Shown: positions 9,694-19,933, numbered from the stretch's first letter. The stretch: DNA of 64,000 bases from Methylocystis sp. H62 (GCF_015709515.1 NZ_JADNQZ010000050.1:62001-126000); one strand, 5' to 3'. Program-made: numbers and translations. The notes: generated from the letters alone by a model not told the origin.

Positions 9694-9975
9694 TCATCGC
9701 TTGCTCGCGCCCACATTGACGAGCCGTAGAACGAGCCACGCCGGCACGACGAAGACCGCGCCGGCGAGCACATAGCTGACAAGCTCCCTCACAGCGCCGA
9801 ATCCCAACTGATAGATGCGGTCGAAGAAAGCTTGGACGCCGCGAAAAATGTCGATCGGCCGCAGTTCCAGCCACATCAGCAGGGCGCCCACGACCAGCGA
9901 AATGACGAGCAACCGCGCGAGAATGTTGAGCGGCGAGCCGCCGAGGAAATTTTCAAGCGTATTGTTCGACGCCAT
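9694..9975 (-). CDS. DUF6460 family small membrane protein
   Basis: A 93-residue protein with two hydrophobic helices (about residues 15-37, LNILARLLVISLVVGALLMW, and 65-87, YVLAGAVFVVPAWLVLRLV). This is the layout of a small Hyphomicrobiales membrane family of unknown role. I start it at ATG 9975, where AGGAA lies about 9 bases upstream and the family N-terminus begins. The frame continues upstream to 10104 with 43 further codons that do not look like family sequence. It is convergent with the extensin-like gene. Confidence 0.7.
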   Translation of the reverse strand: MASNNTLENFLGGSPLNILARLLVISLVVGALLMWLELRPIDIFRGVQAFFDRIYQLGFGAVRELVSYVLAGAVFVVPAWLVLRLVNVGASKR

Positions 9976-10140
9976 CGGGTTGGTTTCCTGTGATATTTTG
10001 TCGGAACTCGGCAGAAGCAGCACGTCATGCGCGGCCTCTGGCCGCTCAGGTCGGCCCGGCTTGTCGAGATGCGGCCAATTGGCGAAAGGTCCCTGATCAG
10101 CCATTGGGGCGCTCCTGCGGATACATCTTCCCTCTGGCCC

Positions 10141-10575
10141 TCACAGAGCGCCTCCAGGCGAGGTCTCTTCGCGGAAGAGGCGCATTATGCGGCGCAGAAA
10201 GCGCTCGGTAAAGGAGAGCGCGCGCTCGAATTCCTCTTCGCTCGGCGCCATGTTCGGCCTCGCCGCCGGGGGGACGGGCGCAGCCTCGGCGCGCGCTTTG
10301 AGCGCGGCGTTCTCCTTGCGCAGACGGTCGATCTCCGCCTCAAACGCGGCGCGCTCCTCGGCGCCGAGCCGGCACACAGTGACGCCGTCCTTCACTGAAC
10401 AATAGGACAGGGCGCCGGTCTCCTTGTTCAGCCGGACGTAGCCGCCCTCGGCGGGGGTCAGCGTGAAGCGTTCGCCTTCCGGCGCGATGATCGGCGGCGG
10501 CGTTTCGGCGATGGCCGGCGCTCCGAAGGACGCGGTGAGGATGCTCGCGAGGAAGATATGCTGTGCTTTGCCCAT
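10141..10575 (-). CDS. Periplasmic protein with coiled coil, unknown function
   Basis: A 144-residue exported protein. The signal peptide is about residues 1-23 (HIFLASILTASFGAPAIA). The segment at about 24-60 contains GGYVRLNKETGALSYC and a second Cys in TVCRLG, possibly a disulfide pair. A short coiled coil (about 62-85, AEIDRLRKENAALKARAE) and an amphipathic C-terminus follow. This pattern, a YVRLNKETGxxSxC segment followed by a coiled coil, recurs in unnamed alphaproteobacterial proteins. It starts 172 bases from the divergent hsp20 gene. Confidence 0.65.
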   Translation of the reverse strand: MGKAQHIFLASILTASFGAPAIAETPPPIIAPEGERFTLTPAEGGYVRLNKETGALSYCSVKDGVTVCRLGAEERAAFEAEIDRLRKENAALKARAEAAPVPPAARPNMAPSEEEFERALSFTERFLRRIMRLFREETSPGGAL

Positions 10576-10747
10576 GGTCGCCGCTCTTAAGGGGAAGCTT
10601 GCTCGCACATGGGCGTTTGTCGTTCGCGCGTCAATGGCGGGCGCGCGCATCGGCCGCGCTTGAATGGCGCGGCGGGCTCGGCCATATAGCTGGAGCCGGA
10701 GCGCTTCACGGGCTCGGCCGAAGAGGCGCCAACAGGGCTTCAACGAC

Positions 10748-11173
10748 ATGTCGCGTCCGCCGCTCAATTCGCCGTTCCTGCTCGGCTTCGATGAGATCGA
10801 ACGGGCGCTCGACCGCGTCGCCCGCACCGCCTCCGACGGCTACCCTCCCTATAACATCGAGCGCATTCCGCGCGCCGAGAGCGCGCCGGAGCGGCTTCGG
10901 ATCACGCTCGCCGTCGCGGGCTTCACCAGCGACCAGCTTGACGTCTCGCTCGAAGAAAATCAGCTTGTCGTCCGCGGGCGCCAAACCGAGGATCGCGAGC
11001 GGCATTTCCTGCATCGCGGCATCGCCGCGCGGCAGTTTCAGCGCGCGTTTCTCCTGGCCGAAGGGATGCAGGTGCTGGGGGCCGATCTCGTCAACGGGCT
11101 GCTCTCCATCGATCTGGCGCGGCCCGAGCAGGCGCGGGTCATCAAAAAGATCGAGATCGCGGTTCGCGACTGA
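10748..11173 (+). CDS. Hsp20 family small heat-shock protein
   Basis: A 141-residue alpha-crystallin-type holdase chaperone, probably cytosolic and of the IbpA class. The N-terminal arm is LLGFDEIERALDRVARTASD. The alpha-crystallin domain covers about 30-130, with LAVAGFTSDQLDVSLEENQLV and the late beta strand NGLLSIDLARPE. The expected C-terminal IxI-like motif is weak (KKIEIAV). The start is ATG 10748; the open frame upstream is Arg-rich and unlike the family. In many rhizobia a DUF1150 gene follows hsp20; here the DUF1150 gene is 1.6 kb away on the other strand. Confidence 0.85.
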   Translation: MSRPPLNSPFLLGFDEIERALDRVARTASDGYPPYNIERIPRAESAPERLRITLAVAGFTSDQLDVSLEENQLVVRGRQTEDRERHFLHRGIAARQFQRAFLLAEGMQVLGADLVNGLLSIDLARPEQARVIKKIEIAVRD

Positions 11174-11343
11174 GCGCTTCGCGATCACATGGAATCATGT
11201 GATGTAGTTTTCGGGCCGGTCGATTGCCCGCCTTCTCGGCAGGATCGCGCCCAGGATTACGCCCAGGCGACAAATGTCGTCGCCCTCACCGCGTGCCGAC
11301 GCCATTTGCTTGAGAGCCTGCGCAGAAAGCCCTATCAGGTGTC

Positions 11344-12663
11344 ATGTTCGAGCTAGCCGTCGCGCTTGTGTTGATAGTCATCAACGGGATTTTCTCGTTG
11401 TCAGAACTCGCCATCGTTTCGTCGCGCAAAGTGCGGCTGAAGACTTTGGCCGCCGAAGGTCGCCGCGGCGCCGCCGCCGCCCTGGCGCTGGCGGAAAATC
11501 CGGGACGCTTCCTCTCCACCGTTCAGATCGGGATCACGCTCGTTGGAGTCCTCGCAGGCGCCTTTTCAGGCGCCGCGCTCGGTCAGCGGCTTTCGCAAGA
11601 GCTGCGCGCGCTTGGTCTATCGGACGGTGCGGCGGATTGGATCGGCTATGGCGGCGTCATCGGCGTCATCACCTATCTGTCCGTCGTGATCGGGGAATTG
11701 CTGCCCAAAAACATCGCGCTGCGCCATGCGGAAGCCATCGCCTGCCGCATGGCCGCGCCGATGGCGTTGCTATCCACTCTGGTCACGCCGGTGGTCTGGC
11801 TGCTCGATGAGTCGACGAAGCTGATCTTGCTGTTCGTCGGCCAGGCCAACGAGCTTCAGTCCTGGGTCACCGATGAGGAAATCAAGACCTTCGTCGCCGA
11901 GGCGCATTCGGCGGGGGCGATCGAGGCCGACGAACAGCAGATGATCGCGGGCGTGCTGCGGCTGGGCGACCGCGCCGCGCGGGCGCTGATGACCCCGCGC
12001 ACCGAGGTGGACTGGCTCAATCTCAGCGAGCCGGAGAACATTCTGCGCGAGAGGCTCATCGAGACCTCCCACGCGCGTCTGCCCGTCAGCCGGGGCGATA
12101 TGGACGACATGATCGGCGTCCTGCTGATCCGAGACCTGCTTGGACCCGCGCTGCGCGGCGAGCCGCTCGACCTCGAATCCCATGTCCGGTCGGCGCCGGT
12201 CGTGCCCGATTCGATCGACGCGCTCGACGCGCTGAATGTTTTGCGCGAAGCCGAGACGCCGATGGCGCTCGTGCACGACGAATATGGCCATTTCGAAGGC
12301 GTGGTGACGCCGGCCGATATTCTCGACGCCATCGCCGGCGCGTTCAGATCCGACGAGGGGCATGAGGAGCCAGAGGCGCTTCAGCGCGAAGACGGCAGCT
12401 GGCTGCTCGCCGGCTGGATGCCGGTCGACGAAATGGCCGAGCTTTTGCACGTTGCGCTGCCCGAGAACAGGAGCTTTGAAACGGTGGCCGGCCTTGTCCT
12501 CGACGGGCTTATCCGCTTCCCGACCCTCGGCGAAACGGTGGAGAAGCTCGGATGGCGCTTCGAAGTCATCGACCTCGACGGACGCCGACTCGACAAGGTG
12601 CTCGCGTCCAAGCTCCTTCCCGAGAGCCATAACGGCGCCCGCTCGAGAGAAGCTAACGGCTGA
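11344..12663 (+). CDS. CNNM/CBS/CorC-HlyC membrane protein (hemolysin family)
   Basis: A 439-residue inner-membrane protein of the CorC/YfjD/TlyC class, probably in magnesium or other divalent cation export. The DUF21/CNNM domain with about four hydrophobic segments covers residues 1-190 (SELAIVSSRKVRL, GITLVGVLAGAFSGAALG, VVIGELLPKNIALRHAE). Two CBS repeats lie at about 205-330, and a CorC_HlyC cytosolic domain at about 345-425. The name hemolysin is historical. No partner gene is adjacent. Confidence 0.88.
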   Translation: MFELAVALVLIVINGIFSLSELAIVSSRKVRLKTLAAEGRRGAAAALALAENPGRFLSTVQIGITLVGVLAGAFSGAALGQRLSQELRALGLSDGAADWIGYGGVIGVITYLSVVIGELLPKNIALRHAEAIACRMAAPMALLSTLVTPVVWLLDESTKLILLFVGQANELQSWVTDEEIKTFVAEAHSAGAIEADEQQMIAGVLRLGDRAARALMTPRTEVDWLNLSEPENILRERLIETSHARLPVSRGDMDDMIGVLLIRDLLGPALRGEPLDLESHVRSAPVVPDSIDALDALNVLREAETPMALVHDEYGHFEGVVTPADILDAIAGAFRSDEGHEEPEALQREDGSWLLAGWMPVDEMAELLHVALPENRSFETVAGLVLDGLIRFPTLGETVEKLGWRFEVIDLDGRRLDKVLASKLLPESHNGARSREANG

Positions 12664-12743
12664 GTTGCGGGAGGGTCGTCGCCGAGCGTGTGACGTTTGC
12701 CCGGGTGGCAGGCGCGCCGGCGGGCGCGCCTCTGAGGGGACGG

Positions 12744-13013
12744 TTAGTGCAGGCTCACCATCTGCAGATGATTTTCACGAGCGTTGCCGATGCAGCCTTC
12801 TTCTGAATCCGCAAGCACGATCGGCGCGCCATCCGCTCCGAAAAGCGCAAAGATCGTCAGCCCTGGCGCAATCTGCGGCGCCTGCGGGTAAAGCCGGTTG
12901 ACGTCTTCCGAACTCATCGATCGCACATAAGCGATGAGGCCATCGCCAAGTTGCGCGAACTGCTCGGGCGTCAGCGGAGACTCTCTGGTTTCGGTGGCGG
13001 TTTTCATTTCCAT
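12744..13013 (-). CDS. DUF1150 family protein
   Basis: An 89-residue cytosolic protein of a family found almost only in alphaproteobacteria, usually near small heat-shock genes. Diagnostic segments are LGDGLIAYVRSMSSEDV, PQAPQIAPGLTIFALFGADG and the C-terminal ENHLQMVSLH. The ATG at 13013 has GGAGG 5 bases upstream; an upstream TTG overlaps that site. It lies between the CorC gene and sucB, and its function is unknown. Confidence 0.85.
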   Translation of the reverse strand: MEMKTATETRESPLTPEQFAQLGDGLIAYVRSMSSEDVNRLYPQAPQIAPGLTIFALFGADGAPIVLADSEEGCIGNARENHLQMVSLH

Positions 13014-13117
13014 CTCTACCTCCAAGGCGGTCCTTTCGTCCCCGCCGACGGCCCCATTAGCGGGCGCGCCGTCTGAAATAAGATGTGTAGCCTTTGGAGA
13101 TTTTGAAGGGGTCGGGG

Positions 13118-14413
13118 CTACAGGCCGAGCGCCAGCCGTGCAGGATCTTCCAGCAACTCTTTGACGCGCACCAGGAAAGTCACGGCTTCTTTCCCATCGA
13201 CAACACGGTGATCGTAGGACAGCGCCAGATACATCATCGGCCGCGCTTCGATCTTGCCGTCAACGACCACAGCGCGCTCCTGAATCTTGTGCATGCCGAG
13301 AATGCCCGATTGCGGCGCATTCAGGATCGGCGTGGACATCAGCGAACCATAGAAGCCGCCGTTGGAAATCGTGAAGGTGCCGCCCTGCAGATCGGCGATG
13401 TCGAGGGCGCCGTCGCGCGCTTTGCGGCCAAGTTCGGCGATGGTCTTTTCGATCTCGGCGAGCGACAGGCGGTCGGCGTCGCGCACCACCGGCACGACGA
13501 GTCCCTTCTCCGTGCCGACGGCGACGCCGATGTGGCAGAAGCGCTTGTAGATAATGTCCGTCCCGTCGATCTCCGCATTGACGGCGGGGATCTCTTCCAG
13601 CGCCTGGCAGCAGGCCTTCACGAAGAAGCCCATGAAGCCAAGCTTCACGCCGTGCCGCTTCTCGAACGCCTCCTTGTAGCGTTTGCGCAATTCGATCAGC
13701 GCCGACATGTCGACTTCGTTGAACGTCGTCAGAATGGCGGCGGTGTTTTGCGCTTCTTTCAGCCGGCGCGCGATCGTCTGACGCAAGCGCGTCATCTTCA
13801 CCCGCTCTTCGTGGCGGGCGTCTTCCTGCGGAACGGGGACGCGGGGCGTCGGCGCCTCGATCCGCGCTTCCTGGGCGGGAAGCTCCTGGGCGCGGCCTTC
13901 TTGCGCGGGCTGCGGGGCAGCCGCCTGACGCGCGGCGAATTGAACGACGTCCGATTTCAGCGCCTGGCCGCGCTTGCCGCTACCGGGAACCTGAGCCACG
14001 TCGATCCCTTGCTCGACGGCGATCTTGGCGGCTGACGGCGCGGGCGGCATCGTCGTCGCGGCCGGCGCGGGCGCAGCCGGCGCCGAAACTGACTTGGGCG
14101 CTGGCGCTGCGGGGGCCGGCGCCGGTTTAGGCGCGGGGCTTTTGCCAGCGGTCTCTCCGCTCTTCGCCGGAGCGGCGGCGCCTTCGGCGATCTGTCCGAG
14201 CAGCGCGCCAGGACCGACAGTTTCGCCCTCCTTGGCGACGATCTCGGCGAGCACGCCGGCGGCGGGGGCGTTGACTTCGAGCGTGACTTTGTCGGTCTCG
14301 AGCTCGGCGAGCGCCTCGTCGGCGCGCACCGCGTCGCCCGCCTTCTTGAACCAGCGGCCGATCGTCGCTTCAGTCACCGATTCGCCCAAGGTCGGCACGC
14401 GTATTTCAGCCAT
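13118..14413 (-). CDS. sucB: Dihydrolipoyllysine succinyltransferase (2-oxoglutarate dehydrogenase E2)
   Basis: Transfers the succinyl group from lipoyl to CoA in the 2-oxoglutarate dehydrogenase complex of the TCA cycle. It has 431 residues. One N-terminal lipoyl domain has the lipoylated Lys42 in ETDKVT. An Ala/Pro linker leads to the E1/E3-binding domain at about 145-180 ([16 protein letters not shown]). The catalytic CAT domain follows, with the active-site segment [13 protein letters not shown] near the C-terminus. It starts 27 bases after sucA. The E3 gene (lpd), often next in the cluster, is not present. Confidence 0.96.
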   Translation of the reverse strand: MAEIRVPTLGESVTEATIGRWFKKAGDAVRADEALAELETDKVTLEVNAPAAGVLAEIVAKEGETVGPGALLGQIAEGAAAPAKSGETAGKSPAPKPAPAPAAPAPKSVSAPAAPAPAATTMPPAPSAAKIAVEQGIDVAQVPGSGKRGQALKSDVVQFAARQAAAPQPAQEGRAQELPAQEARIEAPTPRVPVPQEDARHEERVKMTRLRQTIARRLKEAQNTAAILTTFNEVDMSALIELRKRYKEAFEKRHGVKLGFMGFFVKACCQALEEIPAVNAEIDGTDIIYKRFCHIGVAVGTEKGLVVPVVRDADRLSLAEIEKTIAELGRKARDGALDIADLQGGTFTISNGGFYGSLMSTPILNAPQSGILGMHKIQERAVVVDGKIEARPMMYLALSYDHRVVDGKEAVTFLVRVKELLEDPARLALGL

Positions 14414-14440
14414 CGGTTCTCTCTTCGCTCGCGTCGCGTC

Positions 14441-17428
14441 TCAAGGCGCGAACGCTTCCTCCAGAAACAATTTCAGCTGTGCGAGGTGCCGGGACATGGT
14501 GCCCGTGGCCGTAGACGCCGAAGCGGCGCGTCCAACGTAGCGGGCGCGCTTCGACTTGCCGCCGATCTGCGTCAGCACCCATTCGAGATAGGAGTCGACG
14601 AAGGACCAGGCGCCCATGTTCTTTGGCTCTTCCTGACACCACACGACGTCGGCCTCCTTGAAGCGCCCGAGCGCCGCGACGAGACCCTTGAGCGGAAAAG
14701 GATAGAGCTGTTCGACCCGCAGCAGATACACGTCGTCGACGCCGCGTTTCTCGCGTTCGTCCAGGAGATCGTAATAGACCTTGCCCGAACACAAAATGAC
14801 CCGGCGAATGTATTCGTCGGCTTTGAGGACGAACGTCTCCGTCGGCGCCGTTTCGGCGTCGTCGAGGAGCAGCCGCTGGAAGCTCGAGGCCATGCCCATT
14901 TCGCCGAGCCGCGAGACGGCGCGCTTATGGCGCAGCAGCGATTTCGGGGTCATCAGCACCAGCGGCTTGCGGAAGCTTCTGTGCAGCTGACGGCGAAGGA
15001 TATGGAAGTAGTTCGCAGGCGTGGTGCAATTGGCCACCTGCATATTGTCTTCGGCGCACAGCTGCAGATAGCGCTCGAGCCGCGCCGAGGAATGTTCCGG
15101 ACCCTGGCCTTCGTAGCCATGCGGCAAGAGGCAGACGAGTCCCGACATGCGCAGCCACTTGCGCTCGGCCGATGAAATGAACTGGTCGAAGACGACCTGC
15201 GCGCCATTGGCGAAATCGCCGAACTGCGCCTCCCACAACACCAGCGCGTCGGGCTCGGCGAGCGAATAGCCATATTCGAAGCCGAGCACCGCCTCTTCGG
15301 AAAGCATCGAATTGACGACTTCGTAGCGGCCCTGGCCTTCGGCGATGTGATTGAAGGGCAGATAGCGCGCTTCGTTCTCCTGATCGATGAGCACGCTGTG
15401 ACGCTGCGAAAAGGTGCCGCGCTCGCTGTCCTGCCCGGAGAGCCGCACATTATAGCCTTCATAGAGAAGCGAACTGATCGCCAGCGCTTCGGCCGTCGCC
15501 CAGTCGATCGGCCCGCCATGTTCGATGGCCGCCTTCCGATTGTCGAGAAAACGCTGGATCGTGCGGTGCGCGTGAAAATCGGGCGGCGTCGTCGTGATCT
15601 CGGCGCCGATGTGCTGCAGCGTCTCGAGCGCCACGCCGGTCTGTCCGCGACGCTCGTTCTCCGAGAGTTGCCAGCCCGATTTCTTTCCCGCCCAGCGGCC
15701 GTCCAGCCAATCCGCCTTGTTGGGCTTGTAGCTCTGGCCCGCTTCGAATTCTTCGTTGAGCCGCGTGCGCCAGTCTTCCTTCATGCGATCGACGTCTTCG
15801 CGCGTCGTCACGCCTTCCGCGATCAGACGGTCCGCATAGATATCGAGCGCGGTGCGGTGCGCCCGGATTTTCTTATACATCAGCGGCTGGGTGAATCCCG
15901 GCTCGTCGCCCTCATTATGGCCGAAGCGGCGATAGCACCACATGTCGATGACGACGGGCTTTTGGAACTGCTGGCGGAATTCGGCGGCGACGCGCGCGGC
16001 GAAGACGACAGCCTCGGGGTCGTCGCCGTTCACGTGAAGAATCGGCGCCTCGACCATCTTCGCGACGTCGGACGGATAGGGCGAGGACCGCGAGTAGCGG
16101 GGGTAGGTGGTGAAGCCGATCTGATTGTTGATGATGAAGTGGATCGAGCCGCCGGTGCGATGCCCCTTCAATCCGGAAAGGCCGAAACATTCCGCGACCA
16201 CGCCCTGGCCGGCGAAGGCCGCGTCGCCGTGGATGAGGAGCGGCATCACCGAGCGGCGGTCGCCGTCGGCGCAATGATGCTGATCCTGCTTGGCGCGCAC
16301 TTTGCCGAGCACGACCGGATCGACGATCTCGAGATGCGACGGATTGGCGGTGAGCGAGAGATGCACCTTGTTGTCGTCGAATACGCGATCCGATGACGCG
16401 CCGAGGTGATATTTGACGTCGCCGGAGCCTTCGACTTCATCGGGCAGGAAGGAGCCGCCCTTGAATTCGTGAAACAGCGCCCGGTGCGGCTTCGCCATCA
16501 CTTGCGAAAGCAGGTTGAGACGGCCGCGGTGGGCCATGCCAAGAACGATTTCCTGCACGCCGAGCGCGCCGCCGCGCTTGATGATCTGCTCCAGCGCCGG
16601 AACAATGGATTCAGCGCCGTCGAGCCCGAAGCGCTTCGTGCCGGTGTATTTGACGTCGAGGAACTTCTCGAAACCTTCCGCCTCGACGAGCTTGTTGAGA
16701 ATGGCGCGCTTGCCTTCCTGCGTGAAGACGATCTCCTTCTTCGGGCCTTCGATGCGCGCCTGCAGCCAGGCCTTCTCCTCCGGATTGGAGATATGCATGA
16801 ATTCGAAGCCGATCGTCCCGCAATAGGTGCGGCGCAGGATCGTGACCATTTCAAACAGCGTGGCGTATCGCATCCCCAACACGCCATCGAGGAAGATTTT
16901 GCGCTCGTAGTCCTCGTCGGTGAACCCATAGGTCTGCGGATTGAGCTCGCCGTGATCGTAGCGCTGCTCCAGTCCGAGCGGATCGAGATTGGCGTGCAGA
17001 TGGCCGCGCATGCGATAGGCGCGGATCATCATCAGGGCGCGCACGGAATCGCGCGTCGCCCGCAACACGTCCTCGCCGCCGGGGGTCGGCGGGGCGACGG
17101 GAACGACTGGCGATTTAAGAGGCGCCGGCGCCTCGCCGACGATCGCGCTCACCCATTCGCCGTTCGGCTGCGGCCAGTCGCGTCGCGCCCAGCTCGGGCC
17201 GTCGGCGACGGCCTTCTCCTGCGGTCTGACGCCCATCTCGGCGAAGAAATTGCGCCAGTCGGCGCTGACCGAGGAGGGATCGGCCTCATAGGCCGCAAGC
17301 AGGCGCTCAATATAGCCCGCGTTCGCCCCCTGCAGAAACGATGTCGAAGCAAGAAAGTCATTTTGCGGCGAGCGCGCGCCCACCGGCGCGGCGGGTCCGG
17401 CGCCGCCATTGGTTTCAAAACGCGCCAT
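14441..17428 (-). CDS. sucA: 2-oxoglutarate dehydrogenase E1 component
   Basis: Thiamine-diphosphate-dependent decarboxylase that feeds succinyl groups to SucB. It has 995 residues, the usual length. Visible parts are the N-terminal E2-binding segment (FLQGANAGYIERLLAAYE), the ThDP pocket (IHGDAAFAGQGVVAECF and IINNQIGFTT) and the C-terminal half with QCQEEP-type WCQEEPKNMGAW. The ATG at 17428 has GGGAAAG upstream; a TTG five codons earlier overlaps that purine run. Order sucD-sucA-sucB on the reverse strand, 69 bases after sucD. Confidence 0.97.
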   Translation of the reverse strand: MARFETNGGAGPAAPVGARSPQNDFLASTSFLQGANAGYIERLLAAYEADPSSVSADWRNFFAEMGVRPQEKAVADGPSWARRDWPQPNGEWVSAIVGEAPAPLKSPVVPVAPPTPGGEDVLRATRDSVRALMMIRAYRMRGHLHANLDPLGLEQRYDHGELNPQTYGFTDEDYERKIFLDGVLGMRYATLFEMVTILRRTYCGTIGFEFMHISNPEEKAWLQARIEGPKKEIVFTQEGKRAILNKLVEAEGFEKFLDVKYTGTKRFGLDGAESIVPALEQIIKRGGALGVQEIVLGMAHRGRLNLLSQVMAKPHRALFHEFKGGSFLPDEVEGSGDVKYHLGASSDRVFDDNKVHLSLTANPSHLEIVDPVVLGKVRAKQDQHHCADGDRRSVMPLLIHGDAAFAGQGVVAECFGLSGLKGHRTGGSIHFIINNQIGFTTYPRYSRSSPYPSDVAKMVEAPILHVNGDDPEAVVFAARVAAEFRQQFQKPVVIDMWCYRRFGHNEGDEPGFTQPLMYKKIRAHRTALDIYADRLIAEGVTTREDVDRMKEDWRTRLNEEFEAGQSYKPNKADWLDGRWAGKKSGWQLSENERRGQTGVALETLQHIGAEITTTPPDFHAHRTIQRFLDNRKAAIEHGGPIDWATAEALAISSLLYEGYNVRLSGQDSERGTFSQRHSVLIDQENEARYLPFNHIAEGQGRYEVVNSMLSEEAVLGFEYGYSLAEPDALVLWEAQFGDFANGAQVVFDQFISSAERKWLRMSGLVCLLPHGYEGQGPEHSSARLERYLQLCAEDNMQVANCTTPANYFHILRRQLHRSFRKPLVLMTPKSLLRHKRAVSRLGEMGMASSFQRLLLDDAETAPTETFVLKADEYIRRVILCSGKVYYDLLDEREKRGVDDVYLLRVEQLYPFPLKGLVAALGRFKEADVVWCQEEPKNMGAWSFVDSYLEWVLTQIGGKSKRARYVGRAASASTATGTMSRHLAQLKLFLEEAFAP

Positions 17429-17497
17429 CTCAATCTTTCCCAAAAGCGCCGGCGCTCAAAGCCCCCGACGACTTTCGAAGCGATGAGCGGGCCAGCG

Positions 17498-18382
17498 CTA
17501 GCCCTTCAGCGCTTCGACCAAGGTCTTTCCCAGCCTCGCAGGCGAGGGCGACACTTTGATGCCCGCCGACTCCATGGCTGCGATTTTACTTTCGGCGTCG
17601 CCTTTGCCGCCCGAGACGATCGCGCCCGCGTGGCCCATACGGCGGCCGGGAGGCGCGGTGCGGCCCGCGATGAACCCGACGATCGGCTTCTTGCGGCCGC
17701 GCTTCGCCTCGTCTTTCAAGAATTGGGCCGCGTCTTCCTCCGCCGCCCCGCCGATCTCGCCGATCATGATGATGGACTTAGTCGCCTCGTCCGCGAGAAA
17801 CAACTCCAGCACTTCGATAAAATCCGTGCCTTTGACGGGATCGCCGCCGATGCCGACGGCCGTCGTCTGACCGAGGCCTTCGCGCGTCGTCTGGAACACC
17901 GCCTCATAGGTGAGCGTCCCGGATCGCGACACGACGCCGACCGAGCCGCGCGAGAAAATATTGCCCGGCATGATGCCGATCTTGCTCTCGCCGGCGGTGA
18001 CGACGCCTGGGCAGTTCGGGCCGATGAGGCGGGACTTGGAGCCGCAGAGCGCGCGCTTGACGCGGATCATGTCCTGAACCGGCACGCCCTCGGTGATGCA
18101 GACGATCAGCGGGATCTCCGCCTCGATCGCCTCGCAGATCGCGTCAGCGGCGCCGGGCGGGGGCACATAGACCACGGAGGCGTCGGCGCCGGTCTTTTCG
18201 CGCGCCTCGAGCACCGTGTCGAAGACCGGAAGATCGAGATGGATCGAGCCGCCTTTGCCGGGCGACACGCCGCCGACCATTTTGGTCCCGTAGTCAAGGG
18301 CCTGGACGGAGTGGAAGGTGGCGGTCTTGCCGGTGAAGCCTTGGGTGATGACTTTGGTGTTCTTGTCGATCAGCACGGACAT
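17498..18382 (-). CDS. sucD: Succinyl-CoA synthetase alpha subunit
   Basis: CoA-binding and phospho-His subunit of succinyl-CoA synthetase. It has 294 residues. The N-terminal CoA-binding part has [18 protein letters not shown], the middle [15 protein letters not shown], and the catalytic His lies in [16 protein letters not shown]. The start is ATG 18382; an open extension upstream is Arg-rich and not family-like. The beta subunit gene sucC, normally directly upstream and overlapping, is missing here: upstream are the rplA terminator and rplA. The malate thiokinase alpha subunit (MtkB) is a relative, but the sequence and the sucAB neighbours fit SucD better. Confidence 0.93.
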   Translation of the reverse strand: MSVLIDKNTKVITQGFTGKTATFHSVQALDYGTKMVGGVSPGKGGSIHLDLPVFDTVLEAREKTGADASVVYVPPPGAADAICEAIEAEIPLIVCITEGVPVQDMIRVKRALCGSKSRLIGPNCPGVVTAGESKIGIMPGNIFSRGSVGVVSRSGTLTYEAVFQTTREGLGQTTAVGIGGDPVKGTDFIEVLELFLADEATKSIIMIGEIGGAAEEDAAQFLKDEAKRGRKKPIVGFIAGRTAPPGRRMGHAGAIVSGGKGDAESKIAAMESAGIKVSPSPARLGKTLVEALKG

Positions 18383-18592
18383 GAAGCGCAAATCCCGAAA
18401 CAAGCGAAAACGGCGCGCGCGCCTTTGAATAAGCGAAAAACCGGAGCCGCCGCCCGTCGTCGCCCGCGCGGAACCTATTGACAAAAGCTCAGCCGCACAA
18501 GGCGGAGAAGGCCCCTGCGACAGGGGGCCGCGTCGCGTTCTCGCCCGTCTGTTTTGGCGCGGCAAGCCTTTACGTTGGATGAACCAAAAACA

Positions 18593-18620
18593 AAAAGCCG
18601 GCGGTTTCCCGCCGGCTTTT
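18593..18620 (-). terminator. Terminator of rplK-rplA
   Basis: Nine-bp arms AGCCGGCGG and CCGCCGGCT with a 4-base loop and T runs on both sides. Read on the reverse strand it follows the rplA stop by about 20 bases, so it separates rplA from sucD. Confidence 0.85.
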
Positions 18621-18639
18621 GATGTCGAAGTTAATTCGC

Positions 18640-19344
18640 TCAGTGCGGGGCGGCGCCCAGGCTCGACACGTCGACCTTCACGCCCGGCCCCTGCGTGGAG
18701 CTGAGCGCAATGCGCTGAATATAGGTGCCCTTTGCGCCCTGCGGCTTCGCCTTGGCCACGGCGTCGACGAAGGCCTTGATGTTCTCGACGAGCTTGCCGT
18801 CGTCGAACGAGGCCTTGCCGATCGTGCCCTGCACGATGCCGGCCTTCTCGACGCGAAACTCGACCGCGCCGCCCTTACTGGCCTTCACCGCGCCGGCGAC
18901 GTCCATCGTCACCGTGCCGACCTTCGGGTTCGGCATCAGCCCGCGCGGGCCGAGCACCTTGCCGAGCCGGCCGACGAGCGGCATCATGTCCGGCGTCGCG
19001 ATGCAGCGGTCGAAGTCGATCGTTCCGCCCTGCACCGCCGTCACCAGATCCTCGGCGCCGATGACGTCGGCGCCCGCCGCCTTGGCTTCATCGGCCTTGG
19101 CGCCGCGGGCGAAGACGGCGACGCGCAGAACGCGGCCGGTGCCGTTCGGCAGATTGACGACGCCGCGCACCATCTGGTCGGCGTGTTTGGGATCGACGCC
19201 GAGATTCATGGCGATTTCGACGGATTCGTCGAATTTCGCCTTGGCGCGCTCGCGCACCAGCTTCACGGCGTCGTTGAGGGGATAGAGCTTCGTGCGTTCG
19301 ATGCCCTCGCGGGACTTGGCAATACGTTTTCCGACATGCGCCAT
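18640..19344 (-). CDS. rplA: 50S ribosomal protein L1
   Basis: Large-subunit protein of the L1 stalk; in many bacteria it also represses its own L11-L1 mRNA. It has 234 residues. It shows [14 protein letters not shown] at the start and the L1 signature [27 protein letters not shown]. The ATG at 19344 lies 4 bases after the rplK stop; the Shine-Dalgarno GGAG is inside the last rplK codons, so translation is coupled. rplJ, rplL and rpoBC, which usually follow, are not next: a terminator and sucD are. Confidence 0.97.
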   Translation of the reverse strand: MAHVGKRIAKSREGIERTKLYPLNDAVKLVRERAKAKFDESVEIAMNLGVDPKHADQMVRGVVNLPNGTGRVLRVAVFARGAKADEAKAAGADVIGAEDLVTAVQGGTIDFDRCIATPDMMPLVGRLGKVLGPRGLMPNPKVGTVTMDVAGAVKASKGGAVEFRVEKAGIVQGTIGKASFDDGKLVENIKAFVDAVAKAKPQGAKGTYIQRIALSSTQGPGVKVDVSSLGAAPH

Positions 19345-19348
19345 GGTC

Positions 19349-19795
19349 TTACTCCACCACCTCAAGGCCCATCGCGCGGGCGGAGCCGGCGATCATCGAC
19401 ATCGCGGATTCGATCGAGGCGCAGTTAAGATCGACGATCTTCTTTTCCGCGATGTCGCGGATCTGCGCCTGTGTGATCGTTCCGACGACGTTGCGGCCCG
19501 GCAGTTTGGAGCCGGAGGCCGGCTTCTTGCCGATCTTGAGGCCCACCGCCTTCTTGAGGAAGAAGCTGACCGGCGGCTGCCTCATCTCGAAGGTGAAGGA
19601 GCGGTCCTGATAGGCGGTGATGACGACGGGGATCGGCGTCCCCTTCTCGATCTGTCCCGTCTTGGCGTTGAACGCCTTGCAGAACTCCATGATGTTGAGG
19701 CCGCGCTGGCCAAGCGCGGGACCGATCGGCGGCGACGGATTGGCCGCGCCGGCCGGCACTTGCAGTTTGATATAGCCGGAGATTTTCTTCGCCAT
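19349..19795 (-). CDS. rplK: 50S ribosomal protein L11
   Basis: Forms the GTPase-associated centre with 23S rRNA and is needed for RelA activation by uncharged tRNA. It has 148 residues. The N-terminal domain has [20 protein letters not shown], the rRNA-binding C-terminal domain covers about 70-145, and it ends GLEVVE. The ATG at 19795 has GGAGA upstream. First gene of rplK-rplA; the promoter should lie within 19796-19933, after the terminator of the nusG unit. Confidence 0.97.
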   Translation of the reverse strand: MAKKISGYIKLQVPAGAANPSPPIGPALGQRGLNIMEFCKAFNAKTGQIEKGTPIPVVITAYQDRSFTFEMRQPPVSFFLKKAVGLKIGKKPASGSKLPGRNVVGTITQAQIRDIAEKKIVDLNCASIESAMSMIAGSARAMGLEVVE

Positions 19796-19933
19796 TGGTT
19801 TCTCCAACGTTTGGCGCCCGCCGCGATTTTTCACGCGTCGGCGCCGGTTGCAGTTCGTGGTCCGGTCTGAGGCTCCCCGATGGCGTCAGGGCAGACCCGC
19901 CACGTATGGTTTTCGCTTCCTTTGGAAGGAACG

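Noticed and set aside
17498-18382. Malate thiokinase alpha subunit (mtkB)
   Set aside because: The sequence reads as canonical alphaproteobacterial SucD and it is in one unit with sucA and sucB; no serine-cycle gene is adjacent.
16406-18481. Open frame of 691 codons on the + strand
   Set aside because: It is antisense to sucA and sucD, which are unambiguous. Its translation is Arg/His/Asp-rich nonsense typical of the complementary frame in high-GC DNA.
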